Shown piece after piece: positions 1 through 7,500 of a stretch of DNA of 20,794 bases. The position numbers and the translations under genes were made by a program. Origin of the DNA: DASPKX01 sp035627835. GTDB taxonomy: Bacteria; Verrucomicrobiota; Verrucomicrobiia; Limisphaerales; SXQI01. Location of the stretch: positions 1 through 20,794 of the forward strand of contig DASPKX010000162.1 in the NCBI GenBank assembly GCA_035627835.1, in the 5' to 3' direction. Below the pieces are notes generated by a model that worked only from the letters and a program-made list of their open reading frames with translations, did not search any database and had not been told where the DNA came from. Within the stretch, counting starts at the first letter, position 1. Every line of letters begins with the position of its first letter.

Positions 1-476
1 TCCGCATGCATCGCAACGCTGCTGACCTCACGCGACTTTCGGGCCACCAAGCGGAAAAACGTTTCTTTGACAACCACGATCACCAGCAGAACAGGAAGCG
101 TGTACCAAGCTGGCGGCTGATGCGGGTTCGCAATTTCCCGCAAACTCTGCACCGCGATTACAACCGCCGTGCCAACCAGAAACACCGACGCCGCCAAACC
201 CGCGACAGATTCCGCCCGCCCATGACCGAAGGGATGCTTCTCATCCGCGGGCTTTGCTGAGTATTGCAGCCCGGCAATGACCAGGATGGAAGTGACGACA
301 TCCGTGAAGGATTCCAGCCCATCCGCAATCAATGCGTACGACTGGCCAATCCATCCAACGAGAATCTTGAGCGCGCCCAGAGCGAAATTGCCCCCGATCA
401 ACCAACGGGTGAGGCTAACCCCGGACGCCAGGCGTTCCAGGTGCGTTTCCGTGCGATGTGGCTGCCCCTCCTGCAT
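1..476 (-). CDS. Cation diffusion facilitator (CDF) family metal transporter, N-terminal part, cut by window edge
   Basis: The gene reads leftward from ATG at 476-474 and leaves the window after 158 complete codons, so only the N-terminal half is visible. CDF proteins are inner-membrane antiporters that export Zn2+, Fe2+, Co2+ or similar ions in exchange for protons. The visible part carries the two family signatures: SYALIADGLESFTDVVTS in transmembrane segment 2, with the DGxxSxxD metal site, and HPFGHGRAES just after segment 3. Hydrophobic stretches match segments 1-4. A purine-rich GGGGGA stands 4 bases before the ATG and supports this start. The start lies 62 bases inside the end of the upstream universal stress protein gene in another frame, so the two are probably co-transcribed and translationally coupled. 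The metal cannot be read from this part. Confidence 0.88.
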   Translation of the reverse strand, partial: MQEGQPHRTETHLERLASGVSLTRWLIGGNFALGALKILVGWIGQSYALIADGLESFTDVVTSILVIAGLQYSAKPADEKHPFGHGRAESVAGLAASVFLVGTAVVIAVQSLREIANPHQPPAWYTLPVLLVIVVVKETFFRLVARKSREVSSVAMHA

Positions 477-1479
477 TGGTTCCCCCGGCTCGTTGCGCCC
501 TGATAATTTCTACGCTGCAAGGCGCCCGCTGCGCAAGCGACGTCGCCACTGACCCAACTCGCCACCGCCCCTGGTGCCTCCAACCAGATGCTCCCACAAA
601 GATAACATCCGCAGCCCATTCCTCAGCCATGTGCAGGAGGCTTCGGCGCACCCCGCCCTTCACCAGGCTGAACTCAGCTTCCACCCCCTGTTTGCGAAGG
701 GTCTCCGCCGCTGCATCCAGGCTCTGCTTCAACCACTCAGCCACCGATTGTTTTCCCGCTGCCTCCGCAAGCTCCCCTTCCTGCACGGCCACGATCCTCA
801 CCTGAGTTCCCGCTGGCCACTCCCTCCCAACCACATCCGCCACCGCCGCCTTGGCATCCAGCGACCCATCATACGCCACAATAATCCGCACATTGGCGCT
901 GTGGTCACGTCGAGGCCGTGAAATGCGCACCGAGCATGGAGCATCACTCACAATCTTTTGCGAAACGCTCCCGAGAAAAAATCTTTCCAGCCGGGTATGG
1001 CTCTGGGCTCCCGCCGCAACGTGCGTGGCTCCCCACCGCCGGGCCTCCTCAATCACCGCCCACCCCGGCGAATCCGCCCGCCCTATCGCATCCACCGTCC
1101 ACTGCGGCAACTGCCCGCGCAGCAACCGTGCTCCTTCTGCCGCGACATGTTCAGCATCTTGAGCAGCCGACGCCGCTCGCTCCCGCGCATGAGCCCGTGT
1201 TTCGTGCATGAACTCCGGCAACTCCGGCTCCGAGTTCAGCGCCTCCGGTGGCGACCACGCATCCGCAACCGCTATGATCCGCGCCTCTCCCGCCTTTCCC
1301 AACCCGGCGATCTTCAGCTCCTCAATCGCGCTAATCGCGCCGGGTGACCCGTCGAATGCCACAAGTAACCTTTCCACGCCTTCACCATGCTGGAAGAACG
1401 AAAAGCTGTCATCCCCTCCTCCGCTTTCCTCCAGCCATTTCTTGGCTTTGCCCGGCTTCGCTGCGCCTTCCTGCTGCAC
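415..1479 (-). CDS. Universal stress protein with two UspA domains
   Basis: A 354-residue protein made of two UspA nucleotide-binding folds in tandem, with no membrane segments, so cytoplasmic. Domain 1 opens with LLVAFDGS (about residues 38-45) and ends with a variant ATP loop, GAQS plus 9 residues plus GS (157-171), in which the second glycine of the usual G-2x-G-9x-G(S/T) pattern is Ser. Domain 2 opens with RIIVAYDGS (198-206) and has the full pattern at 296-310, so it probably binds ATP. About 30 residues trail after domain 2, rich in Gly and Ala. The listed start is GTG. It leaves only 13 bases to the divergent radC start, so a second in-frame GTG at 1377-1375, immediately before the first domain, is a real alternative (320 residues). 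The gene lies upstream of, and overlaps, the metal exporter gene. Confidence 0.85.
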   Translation of the reverse strand: MQQEGAAKPGKAKKWLEESGGGDDSFSFFQHGEGVERLLVAFDGSPGAISAIEELKIAGLGKAGEARIIAVADAWSPPEALNSEPELPEFMHETRAHARERAASAAQDAEHVAAEGARLLRGQLPQWTVDAIGRADSPGWAVIEEARRWGATHVAAGAQSHTRLERFFLGSVSQKIVSDAPCSVRISRPRRDHSANVRIIVAYDGSLDAKAAVADVVGREWPAGTQVRIVAVQEGELAEAAGKQSVAEWLKQSLDAAAETLRKQGVEAEFSLVKGGVRRSLLHMAEEWAADVIFVGASGWRHQGRWRVGSVATSLAQRAPCSVEIIRAQRAGGTNAGGAATSHGNAPGTPGVRG

Positions 1480-1492
1480 TCGTATTTAAGGT

Positions 1493-2245
1493 TTGAAAAC
1501 CGTGCACTCCTCCCAACAATGGGCTGCCTTGAGCGAGCAGGCATACGTCCCATTGAATGAGCGCCCCGAGAGCGAGCGCCCTCGCGAGCGCCTCGCCCTT
1601 GAAGGCGCTGGCGCTCTCCGCAATGCCGAACTGATCGCGATCCTCTTGCGGGTCGGCTCCAAAGGCCGCTCCGCTCTCGACATTGCCGACCAATTGATCA
1701 CCCGCTTCAACAATCTCGACCGCCTGGCCCGCGCCTCCATTGATGAACTCTGCGAGATCAAAGGCATCGGTCGCGACAAGGCCGTCACTCTCAAAAGCGC
1801 CTTCACTCTTGCCGAACGGATGGCCCGCGAGATCCGCCAGGAAGCGCCCATGCTCGACCGGCCCGAACTGGTCGCCGACTTGCTCCGGGAGGAAAACCGT
1901 TTCTACGAAGTCGAATGCTTCCAGATTCTGCTATTGAATACCCGCCGACGCCTCATCCGCGTCGAGCGCATCACTCAAGGCACATTGGACACTCTCCTCG
2001 TCCACCCGCGTGAGGTGTTCAAGCTGGCCATCACCGCCAATGCTTCCGCGGTGATCCTCGTGCATAACCATCCCAGCGGTGATCCCTCCCCTTCCGAGGC
2101 CGACATTAAAGTCACCCGCGATCTCATTCGCGCCGGCCAGCTTCTCAAAATCGAAGTTCTCGATCATGTAATCCTCGGCCGCAAAACCGAAGGCCGTGAT
2201 CGTGACTTCGTTTCCCTGCGGGAACTCGGCTACTTCTACACCTAA
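1493..2245 (+). CDS. radC: RadC family JAMM/MPN metalloprotease-like DNA repair protein
   Basis: About 250 residues, the usual RadC size. Order of parts: a short N-terminal region with ERPRERL (about 28-34), a helix-hairpin-helix segment around IDELCEIKGIGRDKA (83-97), then the JAMM domain with LVHNHPSGDPSPSEAD (189-204), which contains the HxHPSG...D zinc-binding signature. RadC proteins were once linked to recombination repair, but their biochemical role is unsettled, so only the family is firm. The start is uncertain. The longest reading begins at TTG 1493; GTG at 1502 and TTG at 1553 are in frame and closer to where relatives begin. There is no good Shine-Dalgarno. The TAA stop directly touches the ATG of lpxA, so the two genes form a tight operon. 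Confidence 0.93.
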   Translation: MKTVHSSQQWAALSEQAYVPLNERPESERPRERLALEGAGALRNAELIAILLRVGSKGRSALDIADQLITRFNNLDRLARASIDELCEIKGIGRDKAVTLKSAFTLAERMAREIRQEAPMLDRPELVADLLREENRFYEVECFQILLLNTRRRLIRVERITQGTLDTLLVHPREVFKLAITANASAVILVHNHPSGDPSPSEADIKVTRDLIRAGQLLKIEVLDHVILGRKTEGRDRDFVSLRELGYFYT

Positions 2246-3055
2246 ATGATTCATCCGACGGCAGTCATTCATCCCCGCGCTGAAGTCCCTCTCGATGCAG
2301 AAATCGGCCCTTACTGCGTCATAGATGAAGGAGTGCGCCTCGGCCCCAACTGCTGGCTCGGGCCCTCCGTTCACCTGACCGGCCAAACCGAGATCGGCCC
2401 GAATAATCGCTTCCATGCCGGCTGTGTTATTGGTGACGCTCCCCAGGATCTCAAATACCAAGCGCTCCCCACCCGCGTCCGCATCGGCGCCGGTAACACC
2501 TTCCGTGAGCACGTCACTATTCATCGCTCCAACAAACTCGAGGAAGACACCGTCATCGGCTCGAACAATTATCTGATGGCCGCCAGCCATGTGGGCCACA
2601 ACTCCGTGTTAGGCGACAACGTCATTCTCGCCAACGCAGCCTTGGTCGCTGGCCATGTCACGATCCAGGACCGCGCCTTCATCTCCGCCACCGCCATGAT
2701 TCACCAGTTCGTCCGCGTCGGCGCGATGGCCTTGATGCAAGGCGGCTCTGGTGTTAGCAAAGATCTCCCTCCGTTCACCATCGCCATGGCCAACAACACG
2801 ATCTGTGGCTTGAACATAATTGGCCTGCGCCGCGCGGGTGTTTCTCCCGCTCATCGGCTCGAGCTTAAGCGTGCTTATCGGCTTCTCTTCCGCAGTGGCT
2901 TGCGCATGAAGGATGCAATAGTTGCCGCCCGCGTCGAATGCGCCTCGCCATTTTCAGAGCAGCTCATTTCCTTCGTTGAAACGAGCAAACGTGGAGTGTG
3001 CGCGGATATCCGCGGCGCTGGCACACAGGATGATCCGGATGAAGACGCCTCCTGA
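2246..3055 (+). CDS. lpxA: Acyl-ACP--UDP-N-acetylglucosamine O-acyltransferase (LpxA)
   Basis: LpxA transfers a 3-hydroxyacyl chain from acyl carrier protein to UDP-GlcNAc, the first step of lipid A synthesis in the cytoplasm. The 269-residue length matches the family (E. coli 262). The protein is a left-handed beta-helix of hexapeptide repeats (residues about 1-190) followed by an alpha-helical tail with GLNIIGLRRAG. The family block IGDAPQDLKY (62-71) is present. So are IHRS (92-95) and the catalytic-type histidine, H118 in SHVGHNSVLG. HQF (153-155) is present, but the preceding residues read SATAMI rather than the usual GGMTAV-type sequence. The ATG starts on the base after the radC stop, so translation is probably coupled. 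No other lipid A genes are nearby. A paralogous sugar acyltransferase role is possible but less likely. Confidence 0.9.
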   Translation: MIHPTAVIHPRAEVPLDAEIGPYCVIDEGVRLGPNCWLGPSVHLTGQTEIGPNNRFHAGCVIGDAPQDLKYQALPTRVRIGAGNTFREHVTIHRSNKLEEDTVIGSNNYLMAASHVGHNSVLGDNVILANAALVAGHVTIQDRAFISATAMIHQFVRVGAMALMQGGSGVSKDLPPFTIAMANNTICGLNIIGLRRAGVSPAHRLELKRAYRLLFRSGLRMKDAIVAARVECASPFSEQLISFVETSKRGVCADIRGAGTQDDPDEDAS

Positions 3056-3139
3056 GCCAACTTTGCTCAGCGCAAACCTGAGACCGACTTAGAGGGCTCC
3101 GCATCCTCCACCTCTCGAGCGCACGTGGCATAGTGCAAT

Positions 3140-3406
3140 ATGCAAACCGTGCGCATCGACTTGTACAAAGCCACCGATTCTGAAGAATCGTACGGCATCA
3201 AAACGGCGGGTTCCAACGTCATGCGAGCCCATGCGGGCTTTGGCCAAACGTGGGAAAAAGTGTGGTCAGTGGACATCGAATCCCTCTATTCGCCCGAAAA
3301 CCTCGACGTTGACTGGGATGCCGTCCTCGCTCGCGTTATTGAGGCTCATAGCATGAGCGACCCGGTCCTCAGCGGCTTCCGGTGGCCGCAGCAGGAGACC
3401 GCGTAA
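3140..3406 (+). CDS. Small hypothetical protein, 88 residues
   Basis: I do not recognise this protein. It is hydrophilic and acidic with several tryptophans. It has no signal peptide, no membrane segment and no cysteine, so it is probably a small soluble cytoplasmic protein. The C-terminal half (SLYSPENLDVDWDAVLARVI) looks like a helix-forming segment. It begins with ATG 84 bases after lpxA. No Shine-Dalgarno is visible. It could be a separate transcription unit or the tail of the radC-lpxA operon. The amino-acid composition looks like a real protein rather than an accidental frame, but no motif proves it. Confidence 0.5.
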   Translation: MQTVRIDLYKATDSEESYGIKTAGSNVMRAHAGFGQTWEKVWSVDIESLYSPENLDVDWDAVLARVIEAHSMSDPVLSGFRWPQQETA

Positions 3407-3458
3407 GCCACACCGAGCCTTTGCTGAGTCAAGGGCCGGGGTCTCGCCGCATGTCGTT

Positions 3459-3480
3459 CCGTACGTCTTACGGTTATATT
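3459..3480 (+). promoter_or_regulatory. Putative promoter with overlapping inverted repeat for the glycine-zipper gene
   Basis: A -10-like TATATT lies at 3475-3480. Just upstream, where the spacer and -35 would fall, is the inverted repeat CCGTA-cgtct-TACGG (3459-3473). No clear TTGACA-type -35 is seen, which would fit an activator-dependent promoter or an alternative sigma factor. Seen in the sequence; function inferred. Confidence 0.3.
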
Positions 3481-3490
3481 CCCACATCAG

Positions 3491-3505
3491 GCGCCATGGT
3501 GGCGC
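3491..3505 (+). other. Leader hairpin upstream of the glycine-zipper gene
   Basis: A perfect inverted repeat GCGCCA-TGG-TGGCGC lies in what would be the 5' leader of the next gene, about 10 bases after the likely transcript start and 25 bases before the ATG. It could stabilise the transcript or regulate it. It leaves the Shine-Dalgarno at 3521-3528 free. Confidence 0.35.
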
Positions 3506-3529
3506 TGGATCTTAACGAAAGGGAGAGGC

Positions 3530-4081
3530 ATGAGAGACATCGATAGAAATTCCGAAAACCGCACTGTCGAAACCCAGAAGAACACCGCTCGCACCGGTGA
3601 CGCCAACCGCGATCCGATCACTGGCGCGCCTGGCGCGCATCCAGTCGGCACCGGTTTAGGCGCTGGCGGTGGTGGCGCAGCAGGCGCAGCCATCGGCGCT
3701 GCAGTGGCCGGTCCTGTCGGCGCAGCCGTCGGCCTGGCAGCGGGCGCAATTGCTGGGGGCATCGCCGGCAAAGGCGCGGCAGAAGCTGTAAACCCAACAG
3801 TGGAAGACGCCTACTGGCGCGAAAACTACAATCGCGGCGACTGGTACGACCGCAACTACACCTACGACGACTACTCCCCAGCTTTCCGAACGGGATACGA
3901 GGGGTATTCTCGATACCAAGGCAAAACCTTTGAGCAGGTCGAGCCTTCGTTGCAGAGCGACTATGAGCGCGTTAAAGGCAAATCCCGCCTCGGCTGGGAA
4001 AACGCCAAAGGCGCCACTCGTGCTGCCTGGCACCGCGTTGAGCGCGCCATCCCAGGCGACGCCGACCGCGACGGCCGTTAA
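3530..4081 (+). CDS. Glycine-zipper protein with conserved YWRENY/YDDY region, probably stress related
   Basis: A 183-residue protein in three parts. Residues 1-38 are polar. Residues about 40-84 are a long Gly/Ala-rich stretch with GxxxG spacing, a glycine-zipper-like hydrophobic hairpin that may insert in a membrane. From about residue 91 there is a charged, aromatic region with EDAYWRENY, YTYDDYSPAFRTGYEG and WENAKGATRAAWHR. I know this general architecture from many bacterial hypothetical proteins but know of no established function. A strong Shine-Dalgarno, GGGAGAGG, stands just before the ATG at 3530, one of the few in this window. The gene stands alone, with a promoter-like element before it and a strong terminator after it, so it is probably expressed as a single unit at high level. 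Confidence 0.82.
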   Translation: MRDIDRNSENRTVETQKNTARTGDANRDPITGAPGAHPVGTGLGAGGGGAAGAAIGAAVAGPVGAAVGLAAGAIAGGIAGKGAAEAVNPTVEDAYWRENYNRGDWYDRNYTYDDYSPAFRTGYEGYSRYQGKTFEQVEPSLQSDYERVKGKSRLGWENAKGATRAAWHRVERAIPGDADRDGR

Positions 4082-4134
4082 TTCGTAAGCGAGTTCACTT
4101 GCCGTGCGACGCTCCTCGCTGAGCACGGCCACGA

Positions 4135-4166
4135 ATGGGTTGAGTGCGTCCACTCAACCCATTTTT
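4135..4166 (+). terminator. Rho-independent terminator
   Basis: A perfect 12-bp stem (4135-4146 pairing with 4151-4162) with a CGTC tetraloop is followed by a T run at 4162-4166. It lies 54 bases after the glycine-zipper gene and ends its transcript. A weaker hairpin, GCCGTGC...GCACGGC, lies just before it at 4101-4129. Confidence 0.9.
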
Positions 4167-4380
4167 CATTACCCCGCAATCCCGCTGCGGTCTTCTTCTT
4201 GACTGACACGGCGTATTGGATTACACGTCATGTGGAAAGGCTGCTTTATGCAACGACCCTCCGCAGATGAATTTCAACAACCACGAACTCACAGCCTCGT
4301 AGTCCGGGGGACGACTGGGCGCATTCACCTCTGGCACGGCCAGTCCACGACCAGGGCGCTGTGCTCTCTGGCATTATCGG

Positions 4381-4440
4381 GTATTCCCGGCTATTCCCAC
4401 TTATTCCCTGCTAATCCCGCCTAATCTCGCCTTTCCCAAA
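4381..4440. repeat. Six in-phase tandem copies of a degenerate 10-bp repeat
   Basis: The 60 bases split exactly into six decamers: gtattcccgg, ctattcccac, ttattccctg, ctaatcccgc, ctaatctcgc, ctttcccaaa. The consensus is about ctATtCCCgc. The copies degrade steadily from left to right. The period equals one turn of the DNA helix. The block is non-coding, about 110-170 bases upstream of the giant CotH gene. Confidence 0.75.
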
Positions 4441-4449
4441 CTTTTTCTG

Positions 4450-4515
4450 TGCTCACCTGTTCCGGGATCGAACCCGCTGTGGACCCCGCAACGCCCGTTA
4501 AACTACTTGTGCGCA
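4450..4515 (-). other. tRNA-like remnant, internally shortened
   Basis: Read on the minus strand, this 66-base segment begins with TGCGCAC and ends with GTGAGCA, which can pair at 6 of 7 positions like an acceptor stem. After the first arm comes AGTAGTTTAACGGG, similar to a tRNA D-arm. Further on is GGGTTCGATCCC, which matches the T-loop consensus. The space between is about ten bases too short for a proper anticodon arm, and the T-stem does not pair cleanly. It is therefore not a working standard tRNA. A decayed tRNA gene or a tRNA-derived element is possible, and chance resemblance cannot be excluded. Confidence 0.3.
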
Positions 4516-4516
4516 T

Positions 4517-4522
4517 TATAAA
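4517..4522 (+). promoter_or_regulatory. -10-like element for the giant CotH/lamin-tail gene
   Basis: TATAAA at 4517-4522 has 27 bases before the chosen ATG (4549). No convincing -35 is visible at the right distance. The rest of 4167-4548 holds the decamer array and the tRNA-like stretch, and I see no credible gene in it. Confidence 0.3.
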
Positions 4523-4548
4523 GAAATGGGAACGTGACTATCACCGCA

Positions 4549-7500
4549 ATGCGCACTCAGCTCTTACGTCCCCTCGTGGGCGCCCTCGCCCTGGTTGCAG
4601 CCTATTCCGTTCAGGCCCAGTTCGTGGCTTACAATGACCATGCCCCCGGCGCGGGCACAGCGGTGAATGCCACCACTTGGAATGCCCTCGGCGCGGCCCC
4701 TGGCGCGTCCGGCTTTCTCAAAGACATTCAGACTGGCGCCAACCTCACAGTGCGGCTCTCCATCACCAGCGCCGGCGCGATCGGGGATGCCGCCCAGGCC
4801 CAACCTGCCGCCGGAACTCCTGCCCACGCAGCCTTTAACGGGTTTGTTGATTTCCAGGGCTCACCCAACCCTTCTATCGAACTCGGCCCGGGAGCTTCCG
4901 TCACTTACACCCTTTCAGGCCTGAATCCCAACAAGCGCTACTCCTTCAAAGGCAGCGCTATTCGCGGCAACTCCGCCTACACAGATCGGTGGACCCTGTT
5001 CGAGTTGCGCGAAGCTGATGCTTTCACCGCCGCCCATTCGCCCAGAGTTCTTACCTCATCAACCCTCTCCACACTTCCGGCTAACGCCGCCGCGCTGAAC
5101 ACCGGTGTCAACAACACCGTTCAGACCGGCGATGTTGTCGCCTGGGATAACATTGAGCCGGGCGCTGACGGCATCTTCGCGGTGCGTTGTGAGCAATACA
5201 CCGGCGTCGTTCCAGGTGGCTCTTCCGCAGGGTCGAAGGGGTATGGAATGACAGCTTTTCGGTTGGAGGAATTCGACACCGTGCTGGTTCCCGCCCGCAT
5301 CCTCACTCCACCCGTTGCGGCCCTTGTGGACGAGCTAAAGCCTGCCGCATTCGTGGTCGTTGCTGAAGGCAATCCGCGCCCCTCATACCAATGGTTTCGC
5401 GGTGAACTCCCCATTCCCAACGCCACCAACGCCATTTTCAGCCTCCCTCAAGCGCTTCTAAGTGACAATGGCGCCTCTTTCAAAGTTCGGGTCAGCAACA
5501 CCGTCAGCAATGTGGCCCACGTGGTCGTGACCGACCCCGTCGTCTTGCAGGTTCGGGCGGATACTAACGCCCCTTCCCTCCTTGCCGTTGAGCCGGTCGA
5601 TCTCTCACATGTTGAGCTTCTCTTCAGCGAGCCAATTACTCCTTCCACTGCCACAAACCTTGGCAACTACACCATCACGGGCCCGAACGGCACGATCGCC
5701 CTCCGCTCAGCAACCCTTGGCGGCGCGGGCGACAAGATCCTCCTGGAAGTCGCCCCAATGACTGAAAACATTCCTTACACAGTCACAATAAGCGGGCTGC
5801 GGGATCGCTCCGCAGCCGGCAACTCTACTGCCCCCGCCCTCGCTCAATCCTTCACTCCCGCGACTTACCGGCCCGTCGATATCGGCGCTGCCGTTGAGGG
5901 CCACTCAATCACTGCTGTTGATGGCGGGTATGATGTCGTCGGGGGAGGCGTTGGCATTTCCACGACTCGCGATCAGTTTCTGTTCGCGCATCAGTTGCAG
6001 ACCGGCAACTTCGACATTCGGGTCCGCGTGGCGGACCTGGGCATCACCGACGCTTATGTCAAAGCAGGGTTAATGGCTCGTGAGTCCGCTGCCGACAACG
6101 CCCGGTTTTCAGCGGTCTTCGCCTCCTCAGCTCAGCTTGGCTCTGTCTTCTCCAGCCGCGGAACCACTGGAACTTCTCCCACCGTCGCCGCGCCTGCCCT
6201 GAAATTCCCCGCAAACTATCCATGGGCCTGGCTGCGCCTCCGCCGCTCTGGCAATGAGTTCGCTGGCTTCGGCAGCCTGGATGGCCACGCTTGGCAGCAG
6301 CTCGGCTCTGTTAACCTCACCCTGCCCAACCAGCTTCTCTTCGGCATGGCCGTGAGCAGCGAGCGCACGAATGCCCTCACCACCGCAAAGTTCCGTGACA
6401 TCGGCCCCACCACGCCCAATCCCACCACGTTGAACTATAACCCTCAGCGTGAGCCGATCGGCCCCTCCAATCGCCGCACGGGCCTGATCTTCTCGGAAAT
6501 CATGCACAGCCCCCGGGAGCGCGCCGATGGCAAAAACCTGGAGTTCATCGAAATCTACAACGGCGAAACCATCTTCGCCGATCTCACTGGCTGGAAGATC
6601 ACCCGCGGTGTCGATTTCAACTTCCCCGACGGCTTCCGCCTCGAAGCCGGCGCGTTCGTCGTCATCGCTGCGGATCCTGACGCGATAAAACAAGCGTATG
6701 GCATTACCAATGTTCTTGGGCCTTTCACCGGGCGCCTTAGCGGGAGCGGAGAGACATTGCTCCTGGCGAATAAAGCAGGCGCGCGCCGCGCTGAGCTGAC
6801 TTACTCCACGGATGCACCATGGCCCCCCGAGGCTGCGGGCGGCGGCCACTCCATCGTTTGCCTCCGCCCAAGTTATGGCGAGGACGACATCCGCGCGTGG
6901 GGTTCCAGCGAGCTGATTGGCGGCTCCCCAGGCTACGATGATCCCACAGCTCCCACCTCCTTGCGCGGCGTTGTGATTAACGAAATTCTTGCTTCCCCCA
7001 CCGAGGGTCAAAGCGAGTTCATCGAGCTGTATAATGCCAGCAACAGTTCCGTCGATCTCTCAGGCGCTTTTCTCACCGACGATGCCGCCACCAATAAATT
7101 CCGCATCCCGAACGGCACGCAATTAGGCGCCCGCCAATGGTTGCAGTTCAACACAGCCGACCTCGGTTTCGGTCTCAGTTCATCCGGCGAAACCATTTTC
7201 CTGATCAGCCCCGATGAATCCCGAGTGCTCGATGCTCTGCAATTCGGCGGTCAGGAGGCCGGCGTCAGTTTCGGGCGCTCCCCGGACGGCGGCCCAAAGA
7301 CCGCCCGTCTCGCTCAAATCACTCAAGCCTCCGCCAACGCCATGCCTCGGCAGGAGGAGGTGGTGATTTCCGAAATCATGTACGAGCCGCTCACCGGCGA
7401 GCAGGACGACCAGTATGTTGAACTCTTCAATCGCACTTCAAATCCGATCAATGTAAGCGGCTGGCATTTTGACGACGGCATCACCTTCGCCTTCCCGTTC

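Noticed and set aside
1931..2599. Minus-strand open frame (222 codons) across radC and lpxA
   Set aside because: Antisense to the JAMM motif and the hexapeptide repeats of two clear genes; no motif of its own.
4230..4424. 64-codon plus-strand frame before the giant gene
   Set aside because: No Shine-Dalgarno, odd composition, and its end is made of the decamer repeat; probably accidental.
4381..4440. CRISPR array
   Set aside because: Units are 10 bp with no spacers, and no cas genes are present.
4450..4515. A functional tRNA gene
   Set aside because: The anticodon arm cannot be formed and the length is about ten bases short, so only a remnant or resemblance is claimed.
6127..7011. Long open frame (294 codons) on the minus strand inside the giant CotH gene
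   Set aside because: It lies wholly antisense to well-defined lamin-tail and other domains. GC-rich third positions make such frames common. The product has no recognisable domain.
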